Assembly (NCBI GenBank): GCA_964495085.1
Contig: CAZBUK010000137.1
Location: 1-7,029, forward strand
From: CAZBUK01 sp964495085
Lineage (GTDB): Bacteria > Bacteroidota > Ignavibacteria > T3Sed10-11
Direction of reading: 5' to 3'
DNA: 7,029 nucleotides
Shown here in pieces: positions 4,325-7,029 of the stretch (its first letter is position 1; each line of letters begins with the position of its first letter). The notes beneath the pieces were generated by a model. The model saw only the letters and a program-made list of their open reading frames with translations. It made no database searches and was not told where the DNA came from. The position numbers and the translations under genes were made by a program.

Positions 4325-7029
4325 ATGAAGAAAATTCAACCCAATCTTAAAACGGCTGAAAAAGATCTGAATGCCGCGGAAATCGCAAAACGGAAATCCC
4401 GCGGCCTACGCGGTACTCTCTATGCCGACTTTCGGGATCTCTCCGCCGATGCCGTACGGCTCGAGACCGAACATATCGCTAAGTCGCACGGCATTTACCT
4501 GGAATGGAACCGCACGAAAACCGGTAAGGAGAAGGACTGGATGTATATGGTCCGCTGCAGCATCCCCGGCGGCGGTCCTCTCGATGCCCGCCAATGGAAC
4601 ATATTCCACGATCTCTCAGAACGGTTTACATCAGATACGTCTCATGGCTCTCAACCGGTAAAACCTTCGCTTCGCATCACCACCCGGCAGAATATTCAAT
4701 TTCACTGGGTGAGGAAAGAGCATCTCGTAAACCTGGTGCGATCCGTTGCGGAAACAGGTTTTTACACGCTGAACGGTTGCGGCGATAATGTCCGCAACGT
4801 CACGGGATGCCCCGTGTCCCGCAACTCACTCGCGTTCGATGCAAACGAGCTTGCCGTAAAAATCGCATCGTATTTCCGACTCCCCGAAGCATCGCATATT
4901 CAGATTTTCGAGATCGATCCGTCCTATCTCCGCGAGCCGGGAGTGAAAGTTAAATCGAATTCAACCAGGTTCGAATACGGCGAGCAGCTTCTGAACAGGA
5001 AATTCAAGATCGCAGTCTCCGCTGTGCACCGGCATGACGGGGAGTGGATGTACGATAATTGCGTCGAGCTGCGCACGAACGACGTCGGCATCGCGCCGAT
5101 CGTCGAGAACGGACGCGTTGACCGGTTCCAGGTTTATATAGGCGGAGGACAGGGAGAGAAATTCGGGAAGCCGACGTTCGCTTCTCTCGGCGTTCCCTTC
5201 GGAATATTTCATAAAACCGATCTGCTCGCGGGCCTCGATGCGATTGTGAAAGTCCATCAGGAATGGGGCGACCGGCAGAATCGTCACTGGGCCCGCCTGA
5301 AGTACGTCGTCGCAGCGCAGGGTATCGAATGGTATCGCGGCCGGGTCCGGGAATACGTCGGTTCCTCCTTCGCGCCTCCCGATGAGGATTTCGATTACGG
5401 CAACAGAGAGCTCCACCATGGCTGGATCCGGCAGGAATCGAACGGACTCTGGAGCTTCGGCGCGTTCATTGAGAACGGCAGACTCGTCGACAATCCCGGC
5501 CGATGCGGCCGTATAAAATCCATGGTGCCGTACCTTCTCGATAAATACGCTATTCGGGTCATGACAACGCCGAATCAGCACCTCTTGTTTATCGACATTC
5601 CCGAAGAATCGAGAAAAGCTTTCGAGAACGACCTCGACCTGTTCGGGTACGGTGGCAAGGACGGAAAAGGGCATTCCGGATTGAGAAGAAATTCGGTCGC
5701 CTGCGTCGGACTCGATACATGCCGGTTGTCGTATACAGATTCGGAAAAATTTCTTCCGTTCGTGATCGACGAACTCGAATCGGACGGTTGGGGAGAGCTT
5801 ACGGAATCAATCGGTATGAGCGGTTGTGAACGGCAGTGTTCGAGGCCCTCGACGAAGGTAATTTCGTGGATTGGTTCCGGAAAAAACCAGTATCAGCTTC
5901 GTCTGCTCGGTACCGCCGACGGAAAACATCAGGCGAGTCCCGTCTGCGATTCCGGCGGAAACGTGTATCTGAAGAACGTCTCACGAAGCGACGTCGCACT
6001 CGTAACCTCCGAGCTGTTCCGGTTCTATGCCCGTTATCGGTTCGAAGGTGAGTCGATGGGATACTTCTTCCGACGGCTCGGTCTGGATGCGGTCATCGTT
6101 CATCTGAAGAGGAACCCGAAAACCGCACACACGATGGAAAAGAAATTCGCCGCGGACGAGATCAAAATAGAATCGTCAATTACCGATATTAATTCATCAT
6201 CACATAACAACGGAGGCAATCTCATGGCACAACGAAACGATTTCATTCATCCGGAAGTACTGGTCACTACCGAATGGGCCGATGCGCACCGCACCGACCC
6301 GAAGCTACGTCTGGTAGAGGTCGATGTAAATACGAAGTTCTACGATGAAGGACATATTCCCGGCGCGATCGGCTGGAACTGGCAGACACAACTCCAGGAT
6401 CAGGTGAGAAGGGACATCCTGACGAAAGAACAGATCGAGGAGTTTCTCGGCGCATCGGGCATATCCAACGATACTTCGATCCTCCTCTATGGCGACAACA
6501 ATAACTGGTTCGCGGCATATGCGTTCTGGCTCCTGAAGTACTACGGCCATGACGACGTACGGTTGATCGACGGGGGGAGGAAGAAGTGGGTCGATGAAGG
6601 TCGCGAGCTGACCGTCGACGCGCCGGCATACGAACCGGTACAGTACGTCGTGAACAAGATCAACGCCGATCTGCGGGCGAAGCGGGACGATGTCGCCGGG
6701 ATCATTCACAACGTGTCGGTCGGACTCGTCGACGTCCGTTCTCCCGACGAATTCACCGGCAAGATCCTCGCACCCCCCAATCTCCCCGAAACCGCACAGC
6801 GCGGCGGACATATTCCGGGCGCAAGCAATATTCCCTGGTCGCAGGCGGTCAATGAGGACGGCACGTTCAAACCGTACGACGAACTCGTGAAGCTCTATGA
6901 GGCGAAAGGGATAACAGCAGGCAAAGACGAGGTGATCACCTACTGCCGTATCGGCGAACGGTCCTCGCACAGCTGGCTCGTGCTCAAATACCTCCTCGGC
7001 TTTAAGCATGTGAGAAACTACGATGGCTC
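4325..7029 (+). CDS. Siroheme sulfite reductase fused in frame to thiosulfate sulfurtransferase (runs off window)
   Basis: One uninterrupted frame of 901 codons, open at the window edge. Residues 1 to about 610 are an assimilatory sulfite/nitrite reductase hemoprotein that would reduce sulfite to sulfide with six electrons in the cytoplasm. Anion-binding residues are present: Arg121 (ITTRQ), Arg157 (CGDNVRN), Lys226 and Lys228 (NRKFK). The GDRQNRHWARLKY segment lies near 315-327. The four ligands of the [4Fe-4S]-siroheme centre are Cys460 and Cys466 (CVGLDTC), and Cys501 and Cys505 (GCERQCSRP). The electron donor is unknown, ferredoxin being likely since no flavoprotein gene is seen. Residues 634-901 are a rhodanese, joined by a Ser/Asn-rich linker (about 614-633). 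In-frame stops at 4268-4273 leave ATG 4325 as the only plausible start; it has no Shine-Dalgarno. Nitrite reductase is the alternative, but the sulfurtransferase partner favours sulfite. Domains are certain; fusion is less so, because of the internal ribosome site. Confidence 0.88.
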   Translation, partial: MKKIQPNLKTAEKDLNAAEIAKRKSRGLRGTLYADFRDLSADAVRLETEHIAKSHGIYLEWNRTKTGKEKDWMYMVRCSIPGGGPLDARQWNIFHDLSERFTSDTSHGSQPVKPSLRITTRQNIQFHWVRKEHLVNLVRSVAETGFYTLNGCGDNVRNVTGCPVSRNSLAFDANELAVKIASYFRLPEASHIQIFEIDPSYLREPGVKVKSNSTRFEYGEQLLNRKFKIAVSAVHRHDGEWMYDNCVELRTNDVGIAPIVENGRVDRFQVYIGGGQGEKFGKPTFASLGVPFGIFHKTDLLAGLDAIVKVHQEWGDRQNRHWARLKYVVAAQGIEWYRGRVREYVGSSFAPPDEDFDYGNRELHHGWIRQESNGLWSFGAFIENGRLVDNPGRCGRIKSMVPYLLDKYAIRVMTTPNQHLLFIDIPEESRKAFENDLDLFGYGGKDGKGHSGLRRNSVACVGLDTCRLSYTDSEKFLPFVIDELESDGWGELTESIGMSGCERQCSRPSTKVISWIGSGKNQYQLRLLGTADGKHQASPVCDSGGNVYLKNVSRSDVALVTSELFRFYARYRFEGESMGYFFRRLGLDAVIVHLKRNPKTAHTMEKKFAADEIKIESSITDINSSSHNNGGNLMAQRNDFIHPEVLVTTEWADAHRTDPKLRLVEVDVNTKFYDEGHIPGAIGWNWQTQLQDQVRRDILTKEQIEEFLGASGISNDTSILLYGDNNNWFAAYAFWLLKYYGHDDVRLIDGGRKKWVDEGRELTVDAPAYEPVQYVVNKINADLRAKRDDVAGIIHNVSVGLVDVRSPDEFTGKILAPPNLPETAQRGGHIPGASNIPWSQAVNEDGTFKPYDELVKLYEAKGITAGKDEVITYCRIGERSSHSWLVLKYLLGFKHVRNYDG
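6212..6216 (+). promoter_or_regulatory. Internal ribosome binding site before the sulfurtransferase ATG
   Basis: GGAGG at 6212-6216 lies 7 bases before the in-frame ATG at 6224, an ideal arrangement. It is located in the low-complexity linker between the reductase and rhodanese parts. It suggests that the sulfurtransferase can be made alone, or that this was originally an intergenic region. Confidence 0.65.
6224..7029 (+). CDS. Thiosulfate sulfurtransferase (two-domain rhodanese, CRIGERS type), 3' truncated by window
   Basis: From the internal ATG, 268 complete codons are visible of a usual 280-290. It is a tandem rhodanese that moves the sulfane sulfur of thiosulfate to an acceptor thiol and releases sulfite. 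The N-terminal, non-catalytic domain contains GHIPGAIGWNW; the C-terminal domain contains VGLVDVRSPDEF, GGHIPGASNIPW and the catalytic loop CRIGERSSHSW. The nucleophile is Cys241 by this start, or Cys874 in fusion numbering. The CRIGERS loop is that of the SseA/CysA-type bacterial thiosulfate sulfurtransferases, not of mercaptopyruvate enzymes (CG[S/A]GVTA). Only about the last 15-20 residues are missing. It may be translated both as the C-terminal part of the reductase fusion and as a free enzyme from the GGAGG at 6212. Released sulfite would be the substrate of the adjoining reductase. Confidence 0.85.
   Translation, partial: MAQRNDFIHPEVLVTTEWADAHRTDPKLRLVEVDVNTKFYDEGHIPGAIGWNWQTQLQDQVRRDILTKEQIEEFLGASGISNDTSILLYGDNNNWFAAYAFWLLKYYGHDDVRLIDGGRKKWVDEGRELTVDAPAYEPVQYVVNKINADLRAKRDDVAGIIHNVSVGLVDVRSPDEFTGKILAPPNLPETAQRGGHIPGASNIPWSQAVNEDGTFKPYDELVKLYEAKGITAGKDEVITYCRIGERSSHSWLVLKYLLGFKHVRNYDG

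Noticed and set aside
4961..5674. 237-codon open frame on the minus strand
   Set aside because: It lies wholly within the sulfite reductase, whose catalytic motifs are in the + frame; the minus product has no recognisable motif.
6305..7009. 234-codon open frame on the minus strand
   Set aside because: It is antisense to the rhodanese part, whose CRIGERS loop fixes the coding frame.

Overview
The window looks like chromosome from a bacterium of the FCB superphylum (the broad Bacteroidetes / Ignavibacteria / Calditrichaeota / Marinimicrobia-like assemblage). The main reason is a secreted protein at 2472-3893 that ends in a type IX secretion (T9SS) C-terminal sorting domain with the typical NFPNPFNP motif. 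Dispersed intergenic repeats of the kinds common in environmental FCB-type genomes agree with this. I cannot name the genus. All supported genes are on the + strand.

Layout. 1-343 is gene-free and holds a repeat composite: a perfect hairpin, a GC-rich multi-hairpin palindrome, and a degenerate second copy of the first hairpin. 344-1369 is a secreted GH5-family glycoside hydrolase. It overlaps by one base with an exodeoxyribonuclease III / AP endonuclease gene (1369-2199). 2200-2471 holds a tandem array of five 18-bp units bounded by an inverted repeat. 2472-3893 is the T9SS-exported, probably beta-propeller protein.

The most interesting part is 4004-7029. A near-consensus sigma70-type promoter (4004-4032) is followed by a structured leader that encodes a 40-residue peptide (4117-4239) with its own ribosome binding site. 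Residues 15-27 of this peptide contain six Cys and five Met. A very strong intrinsic terminator (4272-4309) follows, and the next start codon (4325) opens a siroheme sulfite reductase. That reading frame has no stop codon and continues into a CRIGERS-type thiosulfate sulfurtransferase (rhodanese), still open at the window edge. An internal Shine-Dalgarno plus ATG sits exactly at the junction.

How the parts may work together (inference): the sulfurtransferase takes the sulfane sulfur of thiosulfate and releases sulfite, and the reductase turns sulfite into sulfide for cysteine synthesis. The Cys/Met-rich leader peptide placed before a terminator would let ribosome stalling, when Cys-tRNA (or Met-tRNA) is scarce, switch on the assimilation gene. 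This amounts to a candidate sulfur-amino-acid attenuator controlling a fused sulfite reductase-sulfurtransferase. The components are read directly from sequence; the regulatory logic and the reality of the fusion are inferred.
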